This document shows positions 8,587 to 16,924 of a stretch of DNA of 64,000 nt, in pieces. Numbering within the stretch: the first letter of the stretch is position 1; every line of letters starts with the position of its first letter. The notes below the pieces were generated by a model. The model did no database searches. It was given only the letters and a program-made list of their open reading frames with translations, and was not told the origin of the DNA. Origin of the DNA: Psychroflexus curvus (GTDB lineage Bacteria > Bacteroidota > Bacteroidia > Flavobacteriales > Flavobacteriaceae); the NCBI RefSeq assembly GCF_020164585.1, contig NZ_JAIQZF010000006.1, positions 186,001-250,000 on the forward strand, read 5' to 3'. Position numbers and translations under genes: made by a program.

Positions 8587-11577
8587 ATGAAACAAAAAGT
8601 CTTTCTTTTATTTTGCTTGTTGAGTGTTGGTCTTTTTGCTCAGGACTATTTTCCTGAAAACAAAGAGGTCAAGACCAGGACTAGCAATTACACCGCCGTA
8701 AAATCTGCCATTATTCATGTCTCACCTTCACAAACTATAGAAAACGCTACTTTGCTTTTCAAGGATGGAAAAATCGTGGAAGTTGGTCAAAATGTTAATT
8801 TCCCAGAGAACACCGTTGTAGTGGATGCCAGGGGCAAACACGTCTATCCTTCTTTTGTGGAAGTCTATTCAGATTTTGGAATCAAGGATATTACTAGCGC
8901 ACCAGGAGCATCTCAACCACAGTATGACCCAAACCGAAAGGGCTATTACTGGAATGATCACATGAGACCAGAGCAATCTGCAAAGTCTCATTTTGAGTTT
9001 GATGAAAAGAAGGCTGAAACCATGCGTAAAGCAGGTTTTGGTGCTGTCAACACTCATATCGCAGATGGTTTTATGAGAGGAAATGGTGCATTATTTGCTT
9101 TAGCTGAAAGCGAAAATTTCAACGAAAACCTGTTGAAAGATGAATCTGGTTTTTACTACGAGTTTAGTAAAAGCAAGCAGTCTCGCCAGGCCTATCCAAG
9201 TTCAATCATGGGTTATACAGCCTTATTGAGACAATTTTACCATGATGCTAAAGCTTATGAAAATGGTCTTATCGATGAAAAAGATTTGGCTATCGAAGCG
9301 TATTTGGCTAAAAAGAGTATTCCTCAATTATTTTCTGTAGACAATTATTTAGATGCCTTCAGAGCTGATAAAATCGGGGATCAATTTGGTGTTCAATATA
9401 CCATCATTGGTTCTGGGGATGAATACAAACGCATAGAAGACCTTAAGGAAATAAATGCTCATTTTATATTACCGCTCAAGTTTCCTGAAGCTTACGATGT
9501 GGAAGACCCATTCTTAAGAGAATATCTTTCACTTGGTGATATGAAACACTGGCAATACGCACCTTCCAACGCGAAAATTCTTGCTGAAAATGACGTTGAT
9601 ATTTCCTTTACGTCTAAAGGATTAAAATCTCCAGATGATTTATTAAAGAATTTGAAGAAAGTCGTTGAGCGCGGTTTAGATAAACAAACTGCACTTGCCG
9701 GATTAACAATTAAGCCTGCTAAAGCGATAGGCGCTTCAGAACTTTTAGGAACCTTAGAAAAAGGCAAGATTGCCAACTTTATCATTACTTCAGAAGAACT
9801 TTTTGAAGAGGATTTCAAAATTTATGAAAACTGGGTACAGGGGCAACGTCACCGTTTGGAGCCTATGGATGTGATTGATATTTCAGGCGCATACGATTTT
9901 GTTTTAAATGGTAAAACCTATGAGTTGACCATAAAAAACAAGTCAGGTAAATTTTCTGCTGAAGTCAAGCAAGATACCTTAAAGCTAGGAACCAAACTGA
10001 CTTATGAAGACGAATGGATGACTTTGGTTATCAGTGATGCTGATAAATCTAAAGAAGAGTATGCGTTGTTAACTTCTAAAATAAACCCTTTTCAAACGCG
10101 AATTAGTGGGAAAGCCATTTTAGGTGACGGAAATACATCAACTTTTACGGCAACCCGAAAGCAAGCTGAAACTACTTCAGAACAAGAAGATGATGAAAAA
10201 GAGGAAGAGGATAAAGCTATGGAAATGCTTTCCATGACTTATCCCAATTCAGCTTATGGCAGAGATGCTGCTCAAACGCAACCCAAACGCATGTTGATTA
10301 AAAATGCAACAGTCATCACTGGAGAAGCGGAAGGCACTTTAGAAAATACGGACGTTTTACTGAAAGATGGTAAAATAGATAAAATAGGAAAAGACCTAAG
10401 CGACCGAAGAGCTGAAGTCATCGATGGAACAGGAAAGTTTTTAACCGCTGGTATTATCGATGAGCACTCTCACATTGCAGGAACTTCGATTAATGAAGGC
10501 GGACATAATTCGTCTGCTGAAGTGACTATGGAAGATGCTGTAGATCCAGATGATATAAGTATTTACAGATCTTTAGCAGGAGGTGTAACAAGCATCCAGT
10601 TATTGCATGGTTCAGCCAATCCGATTGGTGGAAGATCTGCTGTGTTAAAGCTGAAATGGGGAGAAAACGCTGAGGATTTAATTTATGACAATACACCAAA
10701 GCACATCAAATTTGCTCTGGGTGAAAATGTAAAACAATCCAACTGGGGAGGAAACTCAAGATTTCCTCAAACCAGAATGGGAGTCGAACAAGTCTTCAGA
10801 GATTATTTCTCACAAGCTAAAGCTTATGGAGAGAAAAAAGCTTCCGGAGAGCCTTATCGTCATGATGACGAAATGGAAACATTATTAGAGATACTTAATG
10901 GAGAACGCTACATCAGTTGTCACTCTTACGTTCAAAGTGAAATCAATATGTTGATGAAAGTGGCCGAAGAATTCGATTTTACAGTCAATACGTTTACGCA
11001 CATTTTGGAAGGCTATAAAGTGGCCGACATCATGAAAGAACACGGCGCTGGTGGTTCTACCTTCAGTGACTGGTGGGCTTACAAATATGAAGTAAATGAC
11101 GCTATCCCGTTTAACGCAGCGATTATGCACAAACAAGGGGTAACTGTAGCCATTAATAGTGATGATGGTGAAATGATACGACGTCTTAATCAGGAAGCGG
11201 CCAAGTCTATGAAATATGGAGGTGTTCCGGCGGAAGAGGCCTGGAAATTTGTGACGCTTAACCCTGCCAAGTTGTTGCATATTGATGGTAGAGTAGGAAG
11301 TATTAAAGAAGGAAAAGATGCCGATGTAGTGCTTTGGAATGGAGATCCGCTGTCGATTTATTCAACACCAGAGAAAACCATTATTGAAGGAGTGGTTTAC
11401 TTTGATATCGAAAAGGATTTGGCTATGAGAGAGCGAATTCAGAAAGAAAGACAATTCTTAATCAATAAAATGATGAAAGTCAAAAGCAAGGGCTTGAAAA
11501 CTCAGCCGATTGAGAAACAAGAAAAAGAATTTCTACACTGCGACAGTTTAGATGATATTAACCACATACACGAATAA
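8587..11577 (+). CDS. Exported double-module amidohydrolase family protein
   Basis: 996 residues with a signal peptide (1 to about 18, ending LFAQ). Two composite amidohydrolase modules are visible. The N-terminal one (about 35-425) has the strand pattern and the C-terminal LGTLEKGKIANFII strip, but the place where HxH belongs reads VYPSFVEVYSDFG, so it lacks the metal pair. An acidic linker (about 535-550) leads to a second module (about 570-975). This one keeps H627-x-H629 (DEHSHIAG), later histidines in ISCHSYVQSE and NTFTHILEG, and the aspartate in INSDDGEM. It is probably a periplasmic metal-dependent hydrolase, of the imidazolonepropionase/prolidase-like superfamily. The substrate is unknown. 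The next gene starts 1 base after the stop. Confidence 0.88.
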   Translation: MKQKVFLLFCLLSVGLFAQDYFPENKEVKTRTSNYTAVKSAIIHVSPSQTIENATLLFKDGKIVEVGQNVNFPENTVVVDARGKHVYPSFVEVYSDFGIKDITSAPGASQPQYDPNRKGYYWNDHMRPEQSAKSHFEFDEKKAETMRKAGFGAVNTHIADGFMRGNGALFALAESENFNENLLKDESGFYYEFSKSKQSRQAYPSSIMGYTALLRQFYHDAKAYENGLIDEKDLAIEAYLAKKSIPQLFSVDNYLDAFRADKIGDQFGVQYTIIGSGDEYKRIEDLKEINAHFILPLKFPEAYDVEDPFLREYLSLGDMKHWQYAPSNAKILAENDVDISFTSKGLKSPDDLLKNLKKVVERGLDKQTALAGLTIKPAKAIGASELLGTLEKGKIANFIITSEELFEEDFKIYENWVQGQRHRLEPMDVIDISGAYDFVLNGKTYELTIKNKSGKFSAEVKQDTLKLGTKLTYEDEWMTLVISDADKSKEEYALLTSKINPFQTRISGKAILGDGNTSTFTATRKQAETTSEQEDDEKEEEDKAMEMLSMTYPNSAYGRDAAQTQPKRMLIKNATVITGEAEGTLENTDVLLKDGKIDKIGKDLSDRRAEVIDGTGKFLTAGIIDEHSHIAGTSINEGGHNSSAEVTMEDAVDPDDISIYRSLAGGVTSIQLLHGSANPIGGRSAVLKLKWGENAEDLIYDNTPKHIKFALGENVKQSNWGGNSRFPQTRMGVEQVFRDYFSQAKAYGEKKASGEPYRHDDEMETLLEILNGERYISCHSYVQSEINMLMKVAEEFDFTVNTFTHILEGYKVADIMKEHGAGGSTFSDWWAYKYEVNDAIPFNAAIMHKQGVTVAINSDDGEMIRRLNQEAAKSMKYGGVPAEEAWKFVTLNPAKLLHIDGRVGSIKEGKDADVVLWNGDPLSIYSTPEKTIIEGVVYFDIEKDLAMRERIQKERQFLINKMMKVKSKGLKTQPIEKQEKEFLHCDSLDDINHIHE

Positions 11578-11578
11578 G

Positions 11579-12871
11579 ATGAATTATAAACACATATTGA
11601 CAAGCTGTTTTGTTGCTTTGGCTTTGGTTCTTTCAAGCCAAGCACAACAAACACCAGCACCAAAACAAACCCAGGCTATTTCAATAGTAGGCGGTACAGC
11701 TCATATTGGAAACACAGACGTGCTAGAGAACTCCGTCGTTGTTTTTGAAGACGGAAAGATTACTTATGTAGGAACCGATGTGTCTGAAGCCAAAGGCAAG
11801 CGCATTGACGCTAAAGGGAAACACGTATATCCGGGATTTATAGCACCCAATGCCACTTTAGGCCTGGTTGAAATCGATGCTGTAGCGGCAACACGTGATG
11901 AAGATGAATTAGGGAAGATGCTTCCGCACGTGAGAAGTTTGATCGCCTATAATGCAGAAAGCAAAGTTGTGGAAAGCATGCGTCCTAACGGTGTTTTGAT
12001 GGGGCAAATCACACCAAAAGGTGGTCGTATTTCCGGGACTTCTTCTGTGGTTCAGTTTGATGCCTGGAACTGGGAAGATGCTGTGATTAAGGAAAACGAT
12101 GCGATTCATATGAACTGGCCAAGTGGTTTCAGCAGAAGCGGAAACTGGTATGATGCCGACAGAGTCTGGGAAAAAAATAAAGAGTATACCGGAGAGATAG
12201 ATGAGGTGGTGGCCTATTTTAACAACGCTAAGGCTTACGTTCCCGGATCAGCAGATAAAGATCTGGAATATGAAGCTATGGCTGGGTTGTTTGATGGCTC
12301 TAAAGGTTTATTTATCCATGTTGAAGGTGAAAAAGAGATCAGAGATGTCATCAGTTTTAAACAGAAAATGAATCTGGATAGAGTTACTATTGTAGGAGGT
12401 TATCACGCTCATAAAGTGGCTGAAGATCTGGCTGCAAATGATATTTCTGTACTCGTTCAACGGACGCATTTGAATCCAAATTTTGAGGACGATGATTACG
12501 ACTTGCCTTACAAATTGCCAAAATTATTGAGTGATGCTGGAGTTTTAGTAGCCCTTGAAGGAAGTGGACGCATGGAACGTATGAATTCCAGAAACCTGCC
12601 TTTCTATGCAGGAACCGCGGCAGCCTTTGGCGTTGACAAGGAAATGGCTGTGCAGATGATTACACTGAATAGTGCAAAAATTTTAGGCATGGAAGATCAA
12701 ATCGGTTCTTTGGAAGTAGGTAAAGACGCTACACTTTTTGTAAGTGAAGGCGATGCGCTGGATATGAAAGGAAATATTTTGACAGAAGTTTACATTCAGG
12801 GAAGAGACGTGAGTTTAGAAACGCATCAAACTGAATTGTATGAGCGGTATTCTAAGAAGTATCAGGATTAA
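11579..12871 (+). CDS. Exported amidohydrolase-like protein lacking the HxH metal site
   Basis: 430 residues. I chose ATG 11579 over an in-frame ATG at 11552 because it gives a clean signal peptide (MNYKHILTSCF..., cleavage near SSQAQQ) and follows the preceding stop by one base. The fold markers of the amidohydrolase superfamily are present: N-terminal IVGGTAHIGNTDVLENSVVV, GKHVYPGF, and C-terminal GSLEVGKDATLFV. However, the HxH position reads IAPNATLG and the catalytic Asp region reads LEGSGRM. It is therefore probably catalytically silent or altered. Its arrangement behind the two-module protein suggests a structural partner in a heteromeric periplasmic enzyme; this is inference. Confidence 0.85.
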   Translation: MNYKHILTSCFVALALVLSSQAQQTPAPKQTQAISIVGGTAHIGNTDVLENSVVVFEDGKITYVGTDVSEAKGKRIDAKGKHVYPGFIAPNATLGLVEIDAVAATRDEDELGKMLPHVRSLIAYNAESKVVESMRPNGVLMGQITPKGGRISGTSSVVQFDAWNWEDAVIKENDAIHMNWPSGFSRSGNWYDADRVWEKNKEYTGEIDEVVAYFNNAKAYVPGSADKDLEYEAMAGLFDGSKGLFIHVEGEKEIRDVISFKQKMNLDRVTIVGGYHAHKVAEDLAANDISVLVQRTHLNPNFEDDDYDLPYKLPKLLSDAGVLVALEGSGRMERMNSRNLPFYAGTAAAFGVDKEMAVQMITLNSAKILGMEDQIGSLEVGKDATLFVSEGDALDMKGNILTEVYIQGRDVSLETHQTELYERYSKKYQD

Positions 12872-12885
12872 CTAAATTGAATTGT

Positions 12886-13020
12886 CACGTCGAGCGCAGT
12901 CGAGACGCTTTTGAAGGACCTTTCGACTGCGCTCAAGGTGACATTCCTTTCGACTGCGCTCAAGGTGACATTCCTTTCGACTGCGCTCAAGGTGACATTC
13001 CTTTCGACTGCGCTCGAACT
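12886..13020. repeat. 27-bp tandem repeat (about 4 copies) with an inverted outer arm
   Basis: Units of 27 bp start at 12919, 12946, 12973 and 13000, each built on CCTTTCGACTGCGCTCAAGG plus TGACATT; the last is truncated and ends CTCGAAC. Upstream at 12886-12907, GTCGAGCGCAGTCGAGACGC is an inverted copy of the same core, so transcripts could fold into a long hairpin. It lies between the amidohydrolase pair and recG, just upstream of a terminator hairpin. The reading frames across it are pure repeat translations and not genes. The core resembles a dispersed intergenic element of Flavobacteriia (from memory). Confidence 0.9.
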
Positions 13021-13030
13021 TAAACAAAAA

Positions 13031-13071
13031 GCATAAAAAAAGCTGCTCATTTCGAGCAGCTTTTTTTATGC
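13031..13071. terminator. Strong bidirectional-looking rho-independent terminator
   Basis: A perfect 18-bp inverted repeat: GCATAAAAAAAGCTGCTC, 5-base loop ATTTC, then GAGCAGCTTTTTTTATGC. The GC core is flanked by an A-tract and a T-tract. It closes the amidohydrolase transcript just upstream of recG. Confidence 0.9.
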
Positions 13072-13111
13072 TTTAAATTCTTCTTCTAATGAATTATAGT
13101 ATTTTCGTTTT

Positions 13112-15214
13112 ATGGATGTGAAAACCTTACAAACTCCCATAGAATACCTTAAAGGCGTCGGTCCGGGACGGGCAGATTTGCTGAAAACGGAATTGGGCAT
13201 TCATAGGTTTCAGGACTTGCTTCAGTTTTTCCCTTTTCGTTATATCGACAAGTCCAGATTTTATAAAATAACTGAATTGCAGGACACCTCTGCTGAAGTT
13301 CAAATCATCGGTAAAATTACCAATGTGCGTACAGTACCTATGAAGCGTGGAAAGCGTTTGGTAGCCGAATTTGAAGATGAAACGGGTTCCATGGAGTTGG
13401 TTTGGTTTCGAGGTCATAAGTGGATTGTCGAAAATCTAAAAATCAATACACCTTACGTGATTTTTGGTAAACTGAATTACTTTAAGGGTAGCTTTTCCAT
13501 GCCTCATCCAGAAATTGATGAAATAGAAAAATCCAAGATCCAATCCCAAATCAGACTTCAGCCGGTGTACCCTTCCACCGAAAAACTAAGTAAGCGAGGA
13601 ATATCCAATCGAGTCATCAGCACCTTGATTTTTGGTTTGCTTGAACAGGCTAACCGATTTCAGGAAACTTTGCCCAACACTGTCTTATCCGATCTGAAAA
13701 TGCTTTCTAAAACGGAAGCCATGCGGAATGTGCATTTCCCTCAATCTGCAGAACTGTTGTCCAAAGCACAATTTCGGCTGAAATTTGAAGAGTTCTATTA
13801 CATTCAGTTGCAGTTGCTGAGAAAAAATGCGGTGCATAAAGCCAAAATTAAGGGATTTACCTTTGAACAGGTTGGAGACTATTTCAATTCCTTTTATAAG
13901 TCGGTCTTGCCTTTTGAACTGACCAATGCTCAAAAGCGCGTTTTAAAAGAAATCCGTAAAGACCTGGGCAGCAATGCGCAAATGAACAGGTTGCTACAAG
14001 GGGATGTGGGTTCCGGAAAAACCATCGTGGCACTGATGACTATGCTTATGGCCATTGATAATGGCTTCCAGGCTTGCCTGATGGCTCCTACAGAGATTTT
14101 GGCTAGTCAGCATTTTGAAGGTTTATCAGAGCTTTGTGAACCTATCGGGGTTGAAGTTGCATTGCTAACGGGCTCTACCAAAAAGAAAGACAGAACCATC
14201 CTGCACGAACGTCTTCGTAACGGGGACTTACACATTTTAATAGGCACCCATGCCCTGATCGAAGATACGGTTCAGTTTAAAAACCTGGGTCTGGCGGTGA
14301 TCGATGAGCAGCATAGATTTGGAGTAGCTCAGCGGGCCAAACTCTGGAAGAAGAATTCCCTGCCACCTCATGTTTTGGTGATGACAGCAACGCCAATTCC
14401 AAGAACTTTGGCCATGAGTCTTTACGGAGATTTGGATGTGTCTGTAATCGATGAATTGCCTCCTGGCAGGAAAGCCATCAAAACCGTGCATCGCTATGAC
14501 AGCAACCGGTTGAAAGTCTTTAAATTCATCAAAGATGAAATCGATAAAGGGCGTCAGGTGTATATTGTCTATCCGTTGATTGAAGAATCGGCCAATTTCG
14601 ATTATAAAGACTTAATGGATGGTTATGCGAGTATTGAGCGGGAATTCCCAAAGCCCAAGTATCAGGTGTCCATTGTTCATGGTAAGATGAAGCCGGAAGA
14701 CAAAGCTTACGAGATGGAACGTTTCGTGAAAGGCAAAACTCAGATTATGGTGGCAACCACGGTTATAGAAGTTGGCGTAAATGTGCCCAATGCGAGTTTG
14801 ATGATCATCGAAAGTGCCGAGCGATTTGGTTTGTCTCAGCTTCACCAGTTACGAGGTCGAGTAGGGCGAGGGGCGGAGCAAAGTTATTGTGTGCTCATCA
14901 CTGGCAAGAAATTAAGCTCAGATGGCAAAACCAGAATGGAAACCATGACGGCTACCAATGACGGCTTTCAGATTGCTGAGGTGGATTTAAAGTTACGTGG
15001 CCCTGGGAACCTGATGGGGACGCAGCAAAGCGGTATTCTAAATTTAAAAATCGCTGATTTGGTCAAAGACAATCAGATTTTAAAAACCGCCAGAAGTTAT
15101 GCTCACCACGTCATTAAAGCTGATCCTAACTTCCAGATGGACGAGCATCAAATGATCAACGTGACTTATAGAGCCATGTTTAAAGACCAAACGATCTGGA
15201 ATTATATTAGTTAG
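13112..15214 (+). CDS. recG: ATP-dependent DNA helicase RecG
   Basis: 700 residues, a typical RecG length. The N-terminal wedge/OB region begins TPIEYLKGVGPGRADLL. SF2 helicase motifs follow: RLLQGDVGSGKT (Walker A, about 293-304), DEQHRFG (motif II), VMTATPIPRTL (motif III), IVYPLIEES, ATTVIEVGVNVPNAS (motif V) and QLRGRVGRG (motif VI). The C-terminal GPGNLMGTQQSG is the RecG wedge-interacting stretch. RecG remodels stalled forks and branch-migrates Holliday junctions. The gene stands alone behind a terminator; TATTTTCG about 5 bp before the ATG differs from the -7 consensus by one base and is too close to be its promoter without a leaderless message. It converges on the efflux operon. Confidence 0.97.
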   Translation: MDVKTLQTPIEYLKGVGPGRADLLKTELGIHRFQDLLQFFPFRYIDKSRFYKITELQDTSAEVQIIGKITNVRTVPMKRGKRLVAEFEDETGSMELVWFRGHKWIVENLKINTPYVIFGKLNYFKGSFSMPHPEIDEIEKSKIQSQIRLQPVYPSTEKLSKRGISNRVISTLIFGLLEQANRFQETLPNTVLSDLKMLSKTEAMRNVHFPQSAELLSKAQFRLKFEEFYYIQLQLLRKNAVHKAKIKGFTFEQVGDYFNSFYKSVLPFELTNAQKRVLKEIRKDLGSNAQMNRLLQGDVGSGKTIVALMTMLMAIDNGFQACLMAPTEILASQHFEGLSELCEPIGVEVALLTGSTKKKDRTILHERLRNGDLHILIGTHALIEDTVQFKNLGLAVIDEQHRFGVAQRAKLWKKNSLPPHVLVMTATPIPRTLAMSLYGDLDVSVIDELPPGRKAIKTVHRYDSNRLKVFKFIKDEIDKGRQVYIVYPLIEESANFDYKDLMDGYASIEREFPKPKYQVSIVHGKMKPEDKAYEMERFVKGKTQIMVATTVIEVGVNVPNASLMIIESAERFGLSQLHQLRGRVGRGAEQSYCVLITGKKLSSDGKTRMETMTATNDGFQIAEVDLKLRGPGNLMGTQQSGILNLKIADLVKDNQILKTARSYAHHVIKADPNFQMDEHQMINVTYRAMFKDQTIWNYIS

Positions 15215-15526
15215 ATTTTATTTTGACTTTACCCGAATACCTTTGAGTTTTCTAAACCACTTATCAAATTCAGATGTTTTTTTAGTAATTATCATCGAAA
15301 ACCGTATCCAACTAGATACAAATATAAATGAGTTTTTCAAATACTTCCTCAAACCCTTCAGAAATTCATCTCACAAAGCTGGAGGTTTAAGCTAACGCAT
15401 AACCTTAAGAAATGTATCGTAAAACATCAAACCAACGAAATTAGAATCAGAATAAAAAAGCAACCCCTTTCATAGCATTAAGATTGTTTTAAAATGATTT
15501 TATGACTGCTTTATTGTGTGATTTAT
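15215..15526. other. Intergenic region between convergent recG and the efflux operon
   Basis: About 310 bases with no supported gene on either strand and no clear hairpin with a T-tract, although two convergent transcripts should end here. I see no repeat. Confidence 0.45.
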
Positions 15527-16921
15527 TTACTGCCAACCTCCGCCAAGACTTCTGTAAAGCTCTACTACAGCCCTGAACTTATCGAAATGGATTTGACTGA
15601 CTTCAAGTTTTGTATTTAAAGCATTTTCCTGGGCGTTGAGGACTTCCAAATAATTGGCTAAACCATTGTTTAGCAATTCCTGAGAATCGTCTAAAGCTTT
15701 TTGATAAGCCTCGTATTCTTTGGTTTTAACCTCAATTCTTTGAGTCGCATTCTTATAATTAAGTAGAGCGTCGGACACTTCTCTGCTTGCCGTGAGCAAT
15801 GTTTTTTCAAAATTTAAATAGGCCTGTTGTTTTTCGCTTAAGGCTACTTCATATCCAGTTTGAATTTGTCTTTGGTTGAAGATAGGCTGCGTTAAACCGC
15901 CTATTAAATTTAAAAACAGTGAATTGGGCGAAATAAAGTCTGAGGGATTTAAGCTTTGAAAACCGCCAGTTGCTGAAATGGTAACGGAAGGGTAGAATCT
16001 AGCCTTAGCAGCATTGGTCAATTCAAAAGCGTTAATCAACTGATATTCTGCGGCTATGACGTCAGGTCTGTTTTCTAACAAATCTGAAGCAACTCCTGTT
16101 GTGAGTTCCTGATTTACGCCTTGAGCTGAAAACTCACTTCGTTTTAAACTTGCAGGTGATTCCCCTTTTAAAATTGAAAGTGTATTTTCCAGGAGTTTGA
16201 TGTCATTTTCCAAATTGAGCAATAAAGCTTTAGCGGCATAGACCTGTGCTTCTGTTTGACTGACTGCAACTGAAGTTAGATTACCAGCCTCCTTGAGTGC
16301 CTTGGTAGTTTCAAGACTTTTACCTCGACTTTCCAGCGTCTGCTCTGTGATTTTTACCTGCTCGTCCAGCGCCAGTAATTGATAATAACCAGAAGCAATT
16401 CTTGATATTAAATTTGTTTTAACGGCTTTATGTGCGGCTTCAGTTTGCATAAATCTTGCCTGAGCAGCTCTTTCATTGCTTTTTATTTTCCCCCAAATAT
16501 CGGCTTCCCAGGATAAACTGGCATTGAGTTCATATTGTTCTACAGAAGAGAAGAAACCTCCAAACTGTGAGTTGGGGGATAATTCTTGCCTTGTATACGT
16601 CCCATTCATGCTGACAGAGGGATAAAAACCAGCTTTTCCTTGTTTATAGTAAGAATTGGCTATGCTTATTTGCTGCAGAGCAATCCTTATATCCTGATTG
16701 TTTTCCAGGGCTTCTTCAATATGATTTTGAAGAATCGTGTCTGTAAACATTTGTTTCCAGCTCACTTTTGAAATAGACGCAGAATCAGCTGCTAGTTGAT
16801 CGGTTCTGTAATTTATCGGGTCTATTTTTTCTTCTGGTCGCTCATAGTCTTTAGCTGTAAAACAGGACTGTAGAGGCAATATACAGATGAGGACGAGAAT
16901 GGATTTAATGCTGTATTTCAT
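15527..16921 (-). CDS. RND efflux outer-membrane channel lipoprotein (TolC/OprM/NodT family)
   Basis: 464 residues with a lipoprotein signal (lipobox LPLQSC, acylated Cys about 20). The body has two internally repeated OEP alpha-helical/beta-barrel halves (NIRIALQQISIANSYYKQG...; RPDVIAAEYQLINA near 285-300, a classic OprM-type motif) and ends LYRSLGGGWQ. It forms the trimeric exit duct for the RND pump. The start lies 3 bases after the pump stop, so it is the last gene of the four-gene efflux operon. Confidence 0.95.
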   Translation of the reverse strand: MKYSIKSILVLICILPLQSCFTAKDYERPEEKIDPINYRTDQLAADSASISKVSWKQMFTDTILQNHIEEALENNQDIRIALQQISIANSYYKQGKAGFYPSVSMNGTYTRQELSPNSQFGGFFSSVEQYELNASLSWEADIWGKIKSNERAAQARFMQTEAAHKAVKTNLISRIASGYYQLLALDEQVKITEQTLESRGKSLETTKALKEAGNLTSVAVSQTEAQVYAAKALLLNLENDIKLLENTLSILKGESPASLKRSEFSAQGVNQELTTGVASDLLENRPDVIAAEYQLINAFELTNAAKARFYPSVTISATGGFQSLNPSDFISPNSLFLNLIGGLTQPIFNQRQIQTGYEVALSEKQQAYLNFEKTLLTASREVSDALLNYKNATQRIEVKTKEYEAYQKALDDSQELLNNGLANYLEVLNAQENALNTKLEVSQIHFDKFRAVVELYRSLGGGWQ

Positions 16922-16924
16922 GTT

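Noticed and set aside
11915-11935. GCACGTGAGAAG as a parS-like site
   Set aside because: Only the core CACGTG is shared; the flanks do not form the palindrome, and it lies inside a coding gene far from parAB.
12919-13020. CRISPR-like array at the 27-bp repeats
   Set aside because: Units are directly adjacent with no unique spacers, and no cas genes are present.
12868-13050. Open frame of about 60 residues across the repeat cluster
   Set aside because: It consists of identical short peptide units produced by the 27-bp repeat and has no non-repeat protein sequence.
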